Assembly (NCBI RefSeq): GCF_018882405.1
Contig: NZ_JACVOO010000002.1
Span: 154,677-218,676 of the forward strand
Source of the DNA: Polynucleobacter sp. 31A-FELB
GTDB taxonomy: Bacteria > Pseudomonadota > Gammaproteobacteria > Burkholderiales > Burkholderiaceae
DNA: 64,000 bases
Direction: 5' to 3'
The first letter of the stretch is position 1. The number at the start of each line of letters is the position of its first letter. Positions 40,757 to 50,041 of the stretch are shown here, piece by piece. Under the pieces are notes generated by a model. The model had not been told where the DNA came from. It was given only the letters and a program-made list of their open reading frames with translations, and did not search any database. The position numbers and the translations under genes are program-made.

Positions 40757-41245
40757 TTAAATAGGCGCGTAGGGATTGGTAAAGCCCAGGGATTTTAGGA
40801 GGATGATTTCCTGACCTTCCATCTTCGTCGCTTCTTTATCGTTCTCATGGTCAAAGCCTTGAGCATGCAGGCAGCCATGAATAATCAGGTGAGCCAAATG
40901 AGCCTTAACGGCTTTGCTTTGGTCGGACGCCTCTTTTTGAATTACGGGGAGACAAAAAATAATATCGGCAGCTATAGCCTTTTTGCTGAGCTCGTATGGA
41001 AAGGTGAGCACATTAGTCGCATAGTCTTTATTGCGAAAAGCAAAGTTCAGTTTTTTACCTTCGGCTGCATTAACAAAGCGTAGGGTGATGAGCCCGTTCA
41101 ATTGAACTGCTGATTTCACCCATTTTTTAATTAGCGCTAAAGATGCGATCGCAAGAACTTTATCTTCAATAGTGGCGCTAGCAAATTGAATATCGATCTC
41201 TAATTTAGAGGGGGATGCTTGCTTAGTTGTCATCTTAATGGGCAT
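40757..41245 (-). CDS. ybeY: Endoribonuclease YbeY
   Basis: A protein of about 160 residues with the single-zinc motif [11 protein letters not shown] (HX3HX5H), the mark of YbeY, which acts in 16S rRNA 3' maturation and ribosome quality control. The start is uncertain: ATGs at 41245 and 41233 are in frame and neither has a good ribosome site. The first overlaps the miaB end by 11 bases. The usual phoH-like gene (ybeZ) between miaB and ybeY is missing. Confidence 0.92.
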   Translation of the reverse strand: MPIKMTTKQASPSKLEIDIQFASATIEDKVLAIASLALIKKWVKSAVQLNGLITLRFVNAAEGKKLNFAFRNKDYATNVLTFPYELSKKAIAADIIFCLPVIQKEASDQSKAVKAHLAHLIIHGCLHAQGFDHENDKEATKMEGQEIILLKSLGFTNPYAPI

Positions 41246-42593
41246 GAGTGAGGGTGGATTCACTAATCAGATCGCCTCGGAGGGTGTAGTTCAGTACTTC
41301 GGTAATGCGGATATCTACCATTTGGCCGATGAGTAATTCAATATCTTGATCTGGCGCAGTAAAGTGAATGACGCGATTATTGGCAGCGCGACCCTGCAAA
41401 TTCACGCCATCCTTTGCCAGTCCTTCAACAAGCACTCGTTCAATATTGCCCAACATATTTTTGCTAATCTGATTTGCTTGTGATTCCACTAGAGCTAGCA
41501 GTGTTTGCAGGCGCTTGAGTTTGACCTCATAAGGAGTGTCATCACTCAGGTTGGCTGCGGGGGTGCCAGGGCGCGCACTGAAAATAAAGCAAAAGCTGTT
41601 ATCAAAATTGAGTTCTTCAACCATCTTGAGTAGTTTTGCAAAGTCCTCATCAGTCTCGCCCGGAAAGCCCACAATGAAGTCGCTGGAGAGCGTTAGGTCG
41701 GGTCTCACAGCGCGCATTTTGCGAATAATGCTCTTGTATTCTAGGGCGGTATAGCCGCGCTTCATCGCAGACAAAACGGAGTCGGATGCATGCTGTACTG
41801 GCAAGTGCAAATGACTTACTAATTTAGGAACTTTTGCATAGACATCTATTAAGCGCTGGGTAAATTCTTTTGGATGGCTAGTAGTAAAACGAATTCTCTC
41901 TACGCCGGGGATTTCAGCAATGTATTCGATGAGCAGGGCAAAGTCTGCAATCTCTTCGCTATCACCCATCTTTCCAAGATAAGCATTCACATTCTGACCA
42001 AGCAAGACAATTTCTTTGACGCCTTGAGCTGCAAGACCAGCCACTTCAGTCAAAACATCATCAAAAGGGCGCGACACTTCTTCGCCTCGAGTGTACGGAA
42101 CTACACAGTAGCTGCAATATTTTGAGCAGCCTTCCATGATGGAGACGTAAGCAGAGCCTCGAGTTTGACGTGAGGCAGGAAGGTGGTCAAACTTTTCAAT
42201 TTCAGGAAAAGAGATGTCTACCTGAGATCTACCGGTCTCGCGACGTTGTGCAATGAGGTCAGATAGGCGATGTAAGGTTTGCGGTCCGAAGACAACATCA
42301 ACATACGGCGCTCTGCTAATAATTTGTTGACCCTCTTGGCTGGCAACGCACCCACCCACACCAATCAATAAATTGGGTTTAGTTTTCTTGAGCTCCCGCA
42401 GACGTCCCAAATCAGAAAATACTTTGTCTTCGGCTTTTTCACGAATAGAGCAGGTGTTCAGAAGAACCACATCTGCATCTTCAGGGGTATCAGTCATGAC
42501 CATGCCTTCATCGGCATGTAAGAGGTCGGCCATCTTGCCCGAGTCGTACTCGTTCATTTGACAGCCAAAGGTTTTGATATAGAGCTTTTTCAT
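41235..42593 (-). CDS. miaB: tRNA-2-methylthio-N6-dimethylallyladenosine synthase
   Basis: A 452-residue radical-SAM methylthiotransferase that modifies A37 of tRNAs reading UNN codons. The N-terminal UPF0004 domain ([11 protein letters not shown]) and [10 protein letters not shown] hold one cluster. [15 protein letters not shown] holds the radical-SAM cluster. A C-terminal TRAM domain follows (about 380-445). It heads the run to plsC and needs Fe-S supply such as from ErpA. Confidence 0.97.
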   Translation of the reverse strand: MKKLYIKTFGCQMNEYDSGKMADLLHADEGMVMTDTPEDADVVLLNTCSIREKAEDKVFSDLGRLRELKKTKPNLLIGVGGCVASQEGQQIISRAPYVDVVFGPQTLHRLSDLIAQRRETGRSQVDISFPEIEKFDHLPASRQTRGSAYVSIMEGCSKYCSYCVVPYTRGEEVSRPFDDVLTEVAGLAAQGVKEIVLLGQNVNAYLGKMGDSEEIADFALLIEYIAEIPGVERIRFTTSHPKEFTQRLIDVYAKVPKLVSHLHLPVQHASDSVLSAMKRGYTALEYKSIIRKMRAVRPDLTLSSDFIVGFPGETDEDFAKLLKMVEELNFDNSFCFIFSARPGTPAANLSDDTPYEVKLKRLQTLLALVESQANQISKNMLGNIERVLVEGLAKDGVNLQGRAANNRVIHFTAPDQDIELLIGQMVDIRITEVLNYTLRGDLISESTLTHAH

Positions 42594-42650
42594 ATGCCGT
42601 TCTCAGGTTTATAGCTGGGGGCGAAGCTCAGATTTTACGGGATAAGGCTT

Positions 42651-43913
42651 TTAGAGTAGACGAAGAGCCAGAATTGCAACAATGGTTGGTGGAATGGCAG
42701 CGACAAACAGTAATCCTGCAGAAACGGCTGCATTCGGGAAATAACTGCGCAAAATAGCTAGTCCAGCCGGGTTTGGGGCGTTGGCAATGACGGTTAAGCC
42801 GCCGCCTGCCACCGCACCGCCAACCAAGGCTAGCTTGAATTCTGGTGAAGTACCTTGTACAAGTGACCCCAAATACGTGAGCGCCGCATTATCTGTAATT
42901 GCTGTTAAGGCCAGGCTGCCATAGAAAACCGCAGTAGGGCTCATAGTTTCAAGAATCGGTTGTAGCCACCATCCTTGCAGTGCGCCCAGAACAACCAATC
43001 CACCCAAGAAGAATCCCACTAGCAAAGCTTCGCGCAAAATGAGTGGGCTTTGATGTTTTGGATAAGCAGTCGTGTAGCCAATGAAAAATAGCAATAGCCA
43101 CATGAAGATCACTGGGTCATGTGCGAAGGCCACAATGCCCAGCAAAAAGAGTAAATGAATGGCTGTAATCGTCAGCGGAATGCGAGCCTGATCAGACTTG
43201 TCTGTAGGTTCAATGAGTTGCTTATGAAAGAGTAGCGTTGCAATCGTTGCATTGACAAAAATAGCAATCGTTGCTTCGTGCCCAAAGTTGGCAAACATGA
43301 ATGCGCTATCCCAGCCCCAGGTTGAAGCCACCATCAGTACCGGCGGCGCAGCAAAATTAGTTAGCGTGCCACCAATGGAGATGTTGACGAACAACACCCC
43401 TAAAGTACCAAACAAAAGTGGGGTGGAGCATTTATGGCGATAGACCAAGTCTCGCAATAAGAATGCCGCCAGTGTCATTGCTGCAGGCTCAGTAATGAGT
43501 GAGCCTAGTAAAGGGGTGATGCTAAGGGTTAGGAAATACAGTGTTGGAGCTTGCTTGGTACGGAATACCAATTGCAATCCCTGGCCTAACTTGTGAAGAA
43601 TTTGGGTGGCGAAATGCAAAATGGGTTTGCTACCCGCAACAACCATGATGGCAAAAACAAATAGCGGCTCCGTGAAGTTTCGCTTGTTGGCGTACTCTTT
43701 TGCTGTGGCTAAATCATTTGCAAGCCACATAAAAATAATCAGTATTGCCGCCCAAAATCCAAAGACGATTTCTACTTCGCCCAGGAGGTGCCATAGACCA
43801 GCATGCCTTGGAGATTTTTTGGCAAGCGTTTCAAAATAGGCAGTACAAAAAGTATGCAGTACTGCGACGGCAAAAATAATGCTGGCACCAAGCTCTGTAG
43901 GGGTAAAGTTCAT
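42651..43913 (-). CDS. Putative Na+/H+ antiporter
   Basis: A 420-residue polytopic inner-membrane protein with about eleven hydrophobic segments. It resembles the putative Na+/H+ antiporter family of the ion transporter superfamily (Pfam Na_H_antiport_3). Charged and polar residues lie within membrane regions, for example LITEPAAMTLAAFLL and LTAITDNAALTYLGSLVQG, the two inverted halves expected of such carriers. Ion specificity is not shown. It stands alone, divergent from the rhodanese gene. Confidence 0.82.
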   Translation of the reverse strand: MNFTPTELGASIIFAVAVLHTFCTAYFETLAKKSPRHAGLWHLLGEVEIVFGFWAAILIIFMWLANDLATAKEYANKRNFTEPLFVFAIMVVAGSKPILHFATQILHKLGQGLQLVFRTKQAPTLYFLTLSITPLLGSLITEPAAMTLAAFLLRDLVYRHKCSTPLLFGTLGVLFVNISIGGTLTNFAAPPVLMVASTWGWDSAFMFANFGHEATIAIFVNATIATLLFHKQLIEPTDKSDQARIPLTITAIHLLFLLGIVAFAHDPVIFMWLLLFFIGYTTAYPKHQSPLILREALLVGFFLGGLVVLGALQGWWLQPILETMSPTAVFYGSLALTAITDNAALTYLGSLVQGTSPEFKLALVGGAVAGGGLTVIANAPNPAGLAILRSYFPNAAVSAGLLFVAAIPPTIVAILALRLL

Positions 43914-43994
43914 GCAGACATATTATCAGGACAAGCCTGTCAGAATATGCATAAAGCTAATTCGGTAGAAGTGTTAGCAATTTAGGAGATTTTG

Positions 43995-44405
43995 ATGAAA
44001 TTGAAATTAGGGTATCAAGAATTAATTGCAAATGCGATGGCTCAAATTGAGACCATTCCATTAGACCAAGCGCAAAAACTCTTAGATGATGAAAACACGG
44101 TTTTCGTGGATATTCGGGATGTGAGGGAGTTGGAGCGTGATGGCATGATCCCCAATGCAATTCATGCACCTCGTGGCATGCTGGAATTTTGGGTTGACCC
44201 AGATAGCCCTTATTACAAGCCGGTTTTCGGGGAAGGTAAGCGTTTAGTGCTCTATTGCGCATCCGCATGGCGCTCCGCCCTAGCAACAGAAACCCTCCAA
44301 AGGATGGGGGTCCCCGGGATTTGCCATCTAGAGGGCGGCTTTAGCGCTTGGAAAAACGCTGAATTACCTGTGGCGGAGAAGCATTCAAAAGCACATACCG
44401 GTTAA
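43995..44405 (+). CDS. Rhodanese-like domain protein
   Basis: A 136-residue single-domain rhodanese. The active-site loop is LVLYCASAWRSALA, with the cysteine in place, so sulfur transfer is possible. VFVDIRDVRELERDGMIPNAIHAPRG is the front half of the fold. The physiological acceptor is unknown. I took the ATG at 43995, six bases after an AGGAG site; the TTG just before it is less likely. Confidence 0.9.
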   Translation: MKLKLGYQELIANAMAQIETIPLDQAQKLLDDENTVFVDIRDVRELERDGMIPNAIHAPRGMLEFWVDPDSPYYKPVFGEGKRLVLYCASAWRSALATETLQRMGVPGICHLEGGFSAWKNAELPVAEKHSKAHTG

Positions 44406-44423
44406 ATTCCCCATTTCCTGGAT

Positions 44424-44451
44424 CTTGAAATCCATTAAATAGCCCCCAATT
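44424..44451 (+). promoter_or_regulatory. Sigma-32-type heat-shock promoter of htpG
   Basis: CTTGAAA (44424-44430) and CCCCAATT (44444-44451) are 13 bases apart, close to the RpoH consensus CTTGAAA and CCCCATNT. It ends 37 bases upstream of the htpG ATG. This fits the known heat-shock control of htpG in proteobacteria. Confidence 0.7.
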
Positions 44452-44488
44452 ACTGGAGGTTATGTTCATTCATTAAGAGGGAATACGC

Positions 44489-46390
44489 ATGTCTGTAGCC
44501 AGTAAAGAAACGTTAGGCTTTCAAGCCGAGGTAAAGCAACTTTTACAACTGATGATTCATTCCTTGTATTCCAACAAGGAAATTTTTCTCCGTGAGTTGA
44601 TCTCTAATGCGTCTGACGCTGCAGATAAGCTCCGCTTTGAGGGAATCGAGCATCCCGATTGGTATGGCGATGATCCTGAACTGAAGATCAAAGTCAGTTT
44701 TGATAAGGCCGCCAGAACTATCACCATTTCTGATAATGGGATTGGTATGAGTCGTGATGAAGTAATTTCTAATTTAGGAACTATCGCTCGCTCTGGTACC
44801 AAAGAATTTTTCTCTAAGCTCTCTGGCGACCAGCAAAAAGATGCTGCTCTAATTGGGCAGTTTGGCGTGGGTTTTTATTCAGCATTTATTGTGGCTGACC
44901 GCATTACCGTTGAGACTCGCCGAGCAGGCTTGCCAGCTGCTGATGGAGTTCGCTGGGAGTCTGATGGCTCTGGTGAATTTACAGTAGAAAGCATTGATCG
45001 CCCACAGCGTGGGACATCCATCACGATGCATCTTCGTGAAGGTGAGGATGATTTTCTCTCCACTCATAAACTCAAGTCAATTATTCGCAAGTATTCCGAC
45101 CACATCTCTTTGCCTATTCAGATGAATAAAGAAGAGTGGGATGCGGATAAAAAAGAGCAAGTTATCAAAGATGAGCTCGAGAGTATTAATCAATCCAGCG
45201 CTTTATGGGCTCGCTCAAAGTCTGAAATCACTGAAGAGCAGTACGACGAGTTTTATAAGCACCTGTCACATGACTATGAAAACCCTCTTTGTTACTCGCT
45301 AAATCGAGTTGAGGGGCGTAGTGAGTTTACGCAACTATTATATGTACCAGCACGCGCACCATTTGATTTGTGGGATCGCAACAAACGCGGAGGTATCAAG
45401 TTATACGTGAAGCGGGTATTCATCATGGATGATGCCGAGCAATTAATGCCGATGTATCTTCGTTTTGTTACTGGTGTGATTGATTCGACAGACTTGCCTT
45501 TAAATGTCTCTCGTGAAATTTTGCAGGAATCACGTGATGTCAAAATCATTCGCGAGAGCTCTACCAAGCGTGTGTTGAGCATGCTGGAAGAGTTGGCCAA
45601 TAGTGATGATGAGGCTAAGATAGAAAAATACCGCACCTTCTGGACTCAGTTTGGACAAGTGCTTAAAGAGGGTGTTGGTGAGGATCAAGCAAATCAAGAG
45701 CGCATCTTAAAACTCTTACGTTTTGCGAGTACGCACACTGACTCTGCGGATCAAACCGTTTCCTTGGCTGAATATATTTCTCGTATGAAAGAGGGTCAGG
45801 ATAAGATTTACTACGTCACTGGCGATACTTTTAATGCTGCTAAAAACAGCCCGCATTTAGAAATCTTCCGCAAGAAGGGTGTTGAAGTCTTGTTACTGTC
45901 CGATCGAGTGGACGAGTGGATGCTTTCCTTCTTCACCGAGTTTGATGGCAAGCAAATGACCTCGGTGGCAAAGGGCGGGCTTGATCTTGGCAATCTCAGT
46001 GATGAGAAAGAAAAGAAAGAGCATGAAGAGACTGAGAAGAATTTCAAGGACTTGCTTGATCGCATGAAAGCGGCACTGGAAGACAAGGTTAAGGATGTGC
46101 GCGTGACTTTCCGCCTAACGGATTCGCCAGCGTGTTTGGTTTCCGATGAGAATGAGCTCTCTGGAAATTTATTGCGGATGCTAAAGGCTGCCGGTCAACA
46201 AGCGCCTGATACCAAGCCTATTTTGGAGATCAATCCTGAGCATCCTTTGCTGCAGAAGTTGAAATCAGATGACCAGCATTTTGATGAGTGGGCTCAAGTT
46301 TTATTTGATCAGGCTCTTTTGGCTGAGGGCGGACAATTAAATGATCCAGCCGCTTATGTGAAACGCATTAATCAACTCTTACTCTCTTAA
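44489..46390 (+). CDS. htpG: Hsp90 chaperone HtpG
   Basis: A 633-residue bacterial Hsp90. The N-terminal GHKL ATPase domain has [25 protein letters not shown] and [11 protein letters not shown]. The middle domain has the catalytic-loop region [17 protein letters not shown]. The C-terminal dimerisation domain is complete. The length is normal for HtpG. A sigma-32-like promoter precedes it and a strong terminator follows, so it is a single-gene heat-shock unit. Confidence 0.98.
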   Translation: MSVASKETLGFQAEVKQLLQLMIHSLYSNKEIFLRELISNASDAADKLRFEGIEHPDWYGDDPELKIKVSFDKAARTITISDNGIGMSRDEVISNLGTIARSGTKEFFSKLSGDQQKDAALIGQFGVGFYSAFIVADRITVETRRAGLPAADGVRWESDGSGEFTVESIDRPQRGTSITMHLREGEDDFLSTHKLKSIIRKYSDHISLPIQMNKEEWDADKKEQVIKDELESINQSSALWARSKSEITEEQYDEFYKHLSHDYENPLCYSLNRVEGRSEFTQLLYVPARAPFDLWDRNKRGGIKLYVKRVFIMDDAEQLMPMYLRFVTGVIDSTDLPLNVSREILQESRDVKIIRESSTKRVLSMLEELANSDDEAKIEKYRTFWTQFGQVLKEGVGEDQANQERILKLLRFASTHTDSADQTVSLAEYISRMKEGQDKIYYVTGDTFNAAKNSPHLEIFRKKGVEVLLLSDRVDEWMLSFFTEFDGKQMTSVAKGGLDLGNLSDEKEKKEHEETEKNFKDLLDRMKAALEDKVKDVRVTFRLTDSPACLVSDENELSGNLLRMLKAAGQQAPDTKPILEINPEHPLLQKLKSDDQHFDEWAQVLFDQALLAEGGQLNDPAAYVKRINQLLLS

Positions 46391-46408
46391 TTTTCAAGAG
46401 CCCAAAGA

Positions 46409-46444
46409 AAAACCCGACTTGCATGACGCAGGTCGGGTTTTTTA
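46409..46444. terminator. Bidirectional Rho-independent terminator
   Basis: The stem ACCCGAC/GTCGGGT, extended by TGC/GCA, is flanked by A's on one side and T's on the other. It can therefore end htpG on the + strand and serve the lipoprotein gene on the - strand. Confidence 0.85.
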
Positions 46445-46493
46445 TTATTCAGCCGCTAGTGCAGCATCAATGCGCCTGGGGCGCTAGAGATGA

Positions 46494-46781
46494 TTAGTTA
46501 GGGGCTTGATTCTTTTGATTGTTTTTTCCAGCGTTGTAACCAGAGTTGTACTCAGAAGCCTGCTCTTTTTTGTAGGCGTCGTATGCGTAACCAGAGGCTG
46601 CACCAACTGCTGCGCCACCAACTGCACCCCAGATTGGGTTGCCGTGGAAAATGGCCGTACCAATTGCACCAGCGGCCGCACCGATACCAGCACCCGATAA
46701 AGTGCGCTGTTCTGTATTACTCATGTTGGAGCAACCTGCGATTGCTAAAGTTGCAGCGGTAATAGCGATAATTTTTTTCAT
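46494..46781 (-). CDS. Small glycine-zipper lipoprotein (YMGG-like)
   Basis: A 95-residue protein. The lipoprotein signal MKKIIAITAATLAIAGC has a clear lipobox, with the lipid-modified cysteine at 17. A glycine-zipper region follows (about 30-68: GAGIGAAAGAIG then GAVGGAAVGAASGYAYDA), and then a polar Asn/Gln-rich tail. Such proteins sit in the outer membrane and brace the envelope; the specific role is unknown. It would be a substrate of the Lnt enzyme in this window. Confidence 0.85.
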   Translation of the reverse strand: MKKIIAITAATLAIAGCSNMSNTEQRTLSGAGIGAAAGAIGTAIFHGNPIWGAVGGAAVGAASGYAYDAYKKEQASEYNSGYNAGKNNQKNQAPN

Positions 46782-46828
46782 ATCAACCGTTCCTTATGTC
46801 TATAGATGATTTAGATAAATAGCTTTGA

Positions 46829-47191
46829 TTATTTTCTGGCGCAAGGAAAGCGTGCCGCCAAGAAGCCCAAGAAAACACCTGCCGCTGGTTTATCTGAAAC
46901 TTGTTGATTACTTTGTCCAAACTTAACAAATTCACCAATTACTTCGTCACGTGATGGCGCGGGTTGCTTTACGCAGATGTATGGCTTTGCGCGTTGTGGA
47001 TGGCGTGTAGTCAAATAGGTATCGTAAGCAGCGGTTGTATAACCAATACAAAAGCTACGTGACTCAGGGCTTGCTGGCAATTTACAAACGTTCACGAGCT
47101 CTTGTGTGCTCAGTACTTGAACTTTTTCTTGAGCTTGTACTAAGCCAGAAAATGCGCCTAAAGCGGCCAATAGAACTAAAACTTTTTTCAT
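46829..47191 (-). CDS. Rap1a/Tai family secreted protein
   Basis: A 120-residue exported protein with a signal peptide ending in VQAQ near residue 21. The mature part has four cysteines (in LVNVCKLP, SFCIGYTTAAYD, YICVKQP and RFPCARK) in the Rap1a/Tai pattern. Founding members are type VI secretion immunity proteins against amidase effectors. No effector or secretion gene is adjacent, so it may have a different envelope role. It lies 47 bases upstream of the lipoprotein gene and may be cotranscribed. Confidence 0.8.
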   Translation of the reverse strand: MKKVLVLLAALGAFSGLVQAQEKVQVLSTQELVNVCKLPASPESRSFCIGYTTAAYDTYLTTRHPQRAKPYICVKQPAPSRDEVIGEFVKFGQSNQQVSDKPAAGVFLGFLAARFPCARK

Positions 47192-47328
47192 GGGTTCTCC
47201 CTTGGGTGTGTGTAAATTTGATAATAAACCATATTAGTGGCATTAAATTGCACTAAATGGGTGCATTTATGCTCAAATTCGGTCTTTACATTCCCCATAA
47301 TGACGCAAAAAACATAGGGGGTATTTCA

Positions 47329-48531
47329 GTGGAAACTTTGAAATCAGGCAGCGATGTCTTATTTATTTTGCTCGGCGCCATTATGGTTCTGGCAATGCAT
47401 GCGGGGTTTGCATTTCTAGAGCTTGGGACCGTTCGTAAAAAGAACCAAGTCAATGCCTTGGTCAAAATCCTGGTCGACTTTGCGGTGTCAACTATTGCGT
47501 ATTTCTTTATTGGCTACAGCATTGCCTACGGCGTAGACTTTTTCTCGGGTGCAGAATTATTGGCTGAGAAAAATGGCTATGAACTAGTTAAATTCTTTTT
47601 CTTACTGACCTTTGCTGCTGCTATTCCAGCAATCATCTCTGGCGGTATTGCTGAGCGTGCGAAGTTCAATCCTCAATTAATTGCCACTTTCATTCTGGTC
47701 GGCTTCACCTACCCCTTCTTTGAGGGTATCGCCTGGAATCAACATTACGGTATCCAAGCATGGATCAAATCACTGACTGGTGAAGAGTTTCATGACTTCG
47801 CGGGATCGGTTGTAGTGCATGCGGTTGGCGGTTGGATCGCATTGCCAGCAGTCATTCTTTTGGGTGCACGTCGCGGTCGCTATACCAAGGATGGCAACGT
47901 TGCAGCCCATCCGCCTTCAAGCATTCCGTTCTTGGCATTGGGTGCTTGGATTTTGGCGGTAGGTTGGTTTGGATTTAACGTCATGAGTGCGCAGACTATC
48001 GATAAGGTCAGTGGATTGGTGGCGATGAATTCTTTGATGGCGATGGTTGGCGGCACTTTGGCTGCCTGGGTCATCGGTCGCAACGATCCGGGCTTTACTT
48101 ATAACGGCCCTTTAGCTGGTTTAGTTGCGGTTTGTGCGGGGTCAGATTTAATGCACCCCATGGGCGCCTTAGCGGTTGGCTTAATTGCTGGCGCTCTCTT
48201 TGTATATATGTTTACCTTGGTGCAAAACCGCTGGAAGATTGATGATGTATTGGGTGTGTGGCCTTTGCATGGTCTATGCGGTTTATGGGGTGGACTGGCT
48301 GCGGGTATCTTTGGTACCAAGGCGCTCGGCGGTATTGGTGGTGTAACTTTCTTAGGCCAGTTAATTGGAAGTGGCTTGGGAGTTGCTATCGCGCTTGTTA
48401 GTGGCTTTGTGGTCTATGGATTGCTTAAGGCTGTTTTAGGTATCCGCATGTCACAAGAGGAAGAGTTTGAAGGTGCTGATTTGAGTATTCACCGGATTTC
48501 CTCTACTCCTGATCGTGAGCCTAACTGGTAG
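47329..48531 (+). CDS. amtB: Ammonium transporter AmtB
   Basis: A 400-residue ammonium channel with eleven membrane segments. Typical stretches are AGFAFLELGTVRKKNQVN, the pore region FAGSVVVHAVGGWIALPAVI with the first pore His, and WPLHGLCGLWGGLAAGIFG with the second. I chose GTG at 47329 because AGGGGGT lies six bases upstream and conserved sequence begins there. The frame is open to 47257, but that extra 24 residues is not a signal peptide. No glnK gene is adjacent. Confidence 0.93.
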   Translation: METLKSGSDVLFILLGAIMVLAMHAGFAFLELGTVRKKNQVNALVKILVDFAVSTIAYFFIGYSIAYGVDFFSGAELLAEKNGYELVKFFFLLTFAAAIPAIISGGIAERAKFNPQLIATFILVGFTYPFFEGIAWNQHYGIQAWIKSLTGEEFHDFAGSVVVHAVGGWIALPAVILLGARRGRYTKDGNVAAHPPSSIPFLALGAWILAVGWFGFNVMSAQTIDKVSGLVAMNSLMAMVGGTLAAWVIGRNDPGFTYNGPLAGLVAVCAGSDLMHPMGALAVGLIAGALFVYMFTLVQNRWKIDDVLGVWPLHGLCGLWGGLAAGIFGTKALGGIGGVTFLGQLIGSGLGVAIALVSGFVVYGLLKAVLGIRMSQEEEFEGADLSIHRISSTPDREPNW

Positions 48532-48539
48532 GCTTTATT

Positions 48540-48578
48540 AAATATAGCCATTACCTATAATGGGTCATGGCTATATTT
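48540..48578. promoter_or_regulatory. Perfect 12-bp inverted repeat spanning the next start codon
   Basis: AAATATAGCCAT (48540-48551) and ATGGCTATATTT (48567-48578) are exact reverse complements, separated by 15 bases that contain a perfect -10 hexamer TATAAT (48556-48561). The second arm begins at the ATG of the carbonic anhydrase gene. It could be an operator, or a hairpin if transcription starts upstream. Confidence 0.65.
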
Positions 48579-49091
48579 GAACTAGATGGAAATGTGCCCC
48601 GCTTAGACGAGGGTGCCTGGGTTGCCGAGAGCGCAGAAGTTATCGGCAGGGTCGAGCTACATAAAAATGCGAGCGTATGGCCCAAGGTAGTTATCCGTGG
48701 CGATAACGATCTGATTCAAATTGGCGAGGGCAGTAATGTGCAAGACGCTTCAATTTTGCACACAGACCCTGGCTACCCACTCATCATTGGCAAGAATGTT
48801 ACCGTTGGTCACCAAGTCATGCTGCATGGTTGTCATGTCGGCGATGGTAGTTTGATTGGTATTGGCGCTGTGATTTTGAATGGGGCCAAAATCGGCAAGA
48901 ACTGCTTAGTAGGTGCTGGTGCATTGGTTACCGAGGGTAAAGAATTTCCAGATGGCTCAATGATTTTGGGTTCACCCGCTAAGGCGGTGAAGACGCTAAG
49001 CCCAGAGCAGATTGCTGGCATTGAAGATATCGCAGGTCGTTATGTCAACAACGCACAGCGCTACCAGCAGACTCTGAAGAAAATTGCTTGA
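48567..49091 (+). CDS. Gamma-class carbonic anhydrase family protein
   Basis: A 174-residue left-handed beta-helix protein of the gamma-carbonic anhydrase/YrdA group. Hexapeptide repeats fill residues 15-140. The three zinc-ligand histidines are visible in [10 protein letters not shown] and [13 protein letters not shown]. Relatives range from active anhydrases to proteins with no measured activity. No Shine-Dalgarno site precedes the ATG; TATAAT ends five bases before it, which suggests a leaderless message. Confidence 0.92.
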   Translation: MAIFELDGNVPRLDEGAWVAESAEVIGRVELHKNASVWPKVVIRGDNDLIQIGEGSNVQDASILHTDPGYPLIIGKNVTVGHQVMLHGCHVGDGSLIGIGAVILNGAKIGKNCLVGAGALVTEGKEFPDGSMILGSPAKAVKTLSPEQIAGIEDIAGRYVNNAQRYQQTLKKIA

Positions 49092-49111
49092 TCTAAAAAA
49101 GCACCCTTAAA

Positions 49112-50041
49112 TTGTTCTACGTCTTCAACGTTGTCTTTCCAGTATTTGCTCTCATTCTGATTGGCTATGTTTGTGGGCGAACAGGTAAATTAGGCGAAAG
49201 TGCATCCGTTGAATTGAATCGCTTTGTGGTGTGGCTCGCCTTGCCTGCGCAACTATTTCAGTTTGCCTCTAGCAGTAGTTGGCAAACACTGTGGCAGCCT
49301 GGCTTTATTGCCGCTTTTTTTCTGAGTTGCGTGGCAGTATTTATTCTTGTATTGATACTTACTTGGGTGCGCAGTCGAGATTTAGTGGCTGCAAGTTTTT
49401 CTGGCTTGAGTGCGTCTTACTCCAACACGGGGTATATGGGTATTCCGCTCTGTGTTCTAGCGCTTGGTCAGGATGGTTTGGCACCAGCAATTATTTCTAC
49501 TTTTATTGTGTTTGTGATGTTTGCTATAGCAACCGTCCTGATTGAGGTCGGTATACAGTCTCACAAAAAATCTCATGAAATTGTTCGGAGCGTACTGAAG
49601 TCGCTGTGTACCAATCCATTATTACTTGCACCTGTAGCGGGTTTGCTATGGTCATCTACGGATTTGGTTTTGTATGATCCATTGGCACAAGTCATTTCTT
49701 TTTTAGCCGCCGCTGCAACACCTTGCGCCTTGGTTTCTATTGGACTTTTTTTGATGCAAAAGGAAAAGTCTGTACCGCAAGAGGCTTGGGGTATTAGTTT
49801 TGCAAAATTGATTATTCAGCCTCTAGTTGCCTGGTTGGTAGCTGGGCCAATCTTGGGTCTACCTGCATTGTGGGTAAGTGCAGCGGTAATGCTGGCAGCG
49901 CTTCCCACTGGTACGGGGCCATTTATGCTGGCGCAGTACTACAGTGCAGATAGCAGAATAATTTCTCGGGTAGTACTTTTAACCACAATCGGTTCTTTGT
50001 TAACGCTGTCTTTATTCTTGTGGTGGAGCAAGGGGGTTTGA
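49112..50041 (+). CDS. AEC family transporter
   Basis: A 309-residue protein with about ten hydrophobic segments, of the auxin efflux carrier (AEC) family. Bacterial members move malonate, malate or similar acids. The internal repeat is visible, with polar breaks at SASYSNTGYMGIPL and at ALPTGTGPFMLAQYY. The substrate is unknown. The start appears to be TTG at 49112, 20 bases after the carbonic anhydrase stop. The 3' end overlaps the convergent maiA-like gene by 30 bases. Confidence 0.88.
   Translation: MFYVFNVVFPVFALILIGYVCGRTGKLGESASVELNRFVVWLALPAQLFQFASSSSWQTLWQPGFIAAFFLSCVAVFILVLILTWVRSRDLVAASFSGLSASYSNTGYMGIPLCVLALGQDGLAPAIISTFIVFVMFAIATVLIEVGIQSHKKSHEIVRSVLKSLCTNPLLLAPVAGLLWSSTDLVLYDPLAQVISFLAAAATPCALVSIGLFLMQKEKSVPQEAWGISFAKLIIQPLVAWLVAGPILGLPALWVSAAVMLAALPTGTGPFMLAQYYSADSRIISRVVLLTTIGSLLTLSLFLWWSKGV

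Noticed and set aside
47238..47252. Sigma-54-like site TGGCATTAAATTGCA upstream of amtB
   Set aside because: The GG to GC spacing is one base short of the strict -24/-12 spacing, which sigma-54 promoters rarely tolerate, and no activator site is visible.
47257..47328. Longer AmtB start at ATG 47257 as a signal peptide
   Set aside because: The 24 extra residues are not signal-like, conserved sequence begins at the GTG 47329, and AGGGGGT lies six bases before that GTG.
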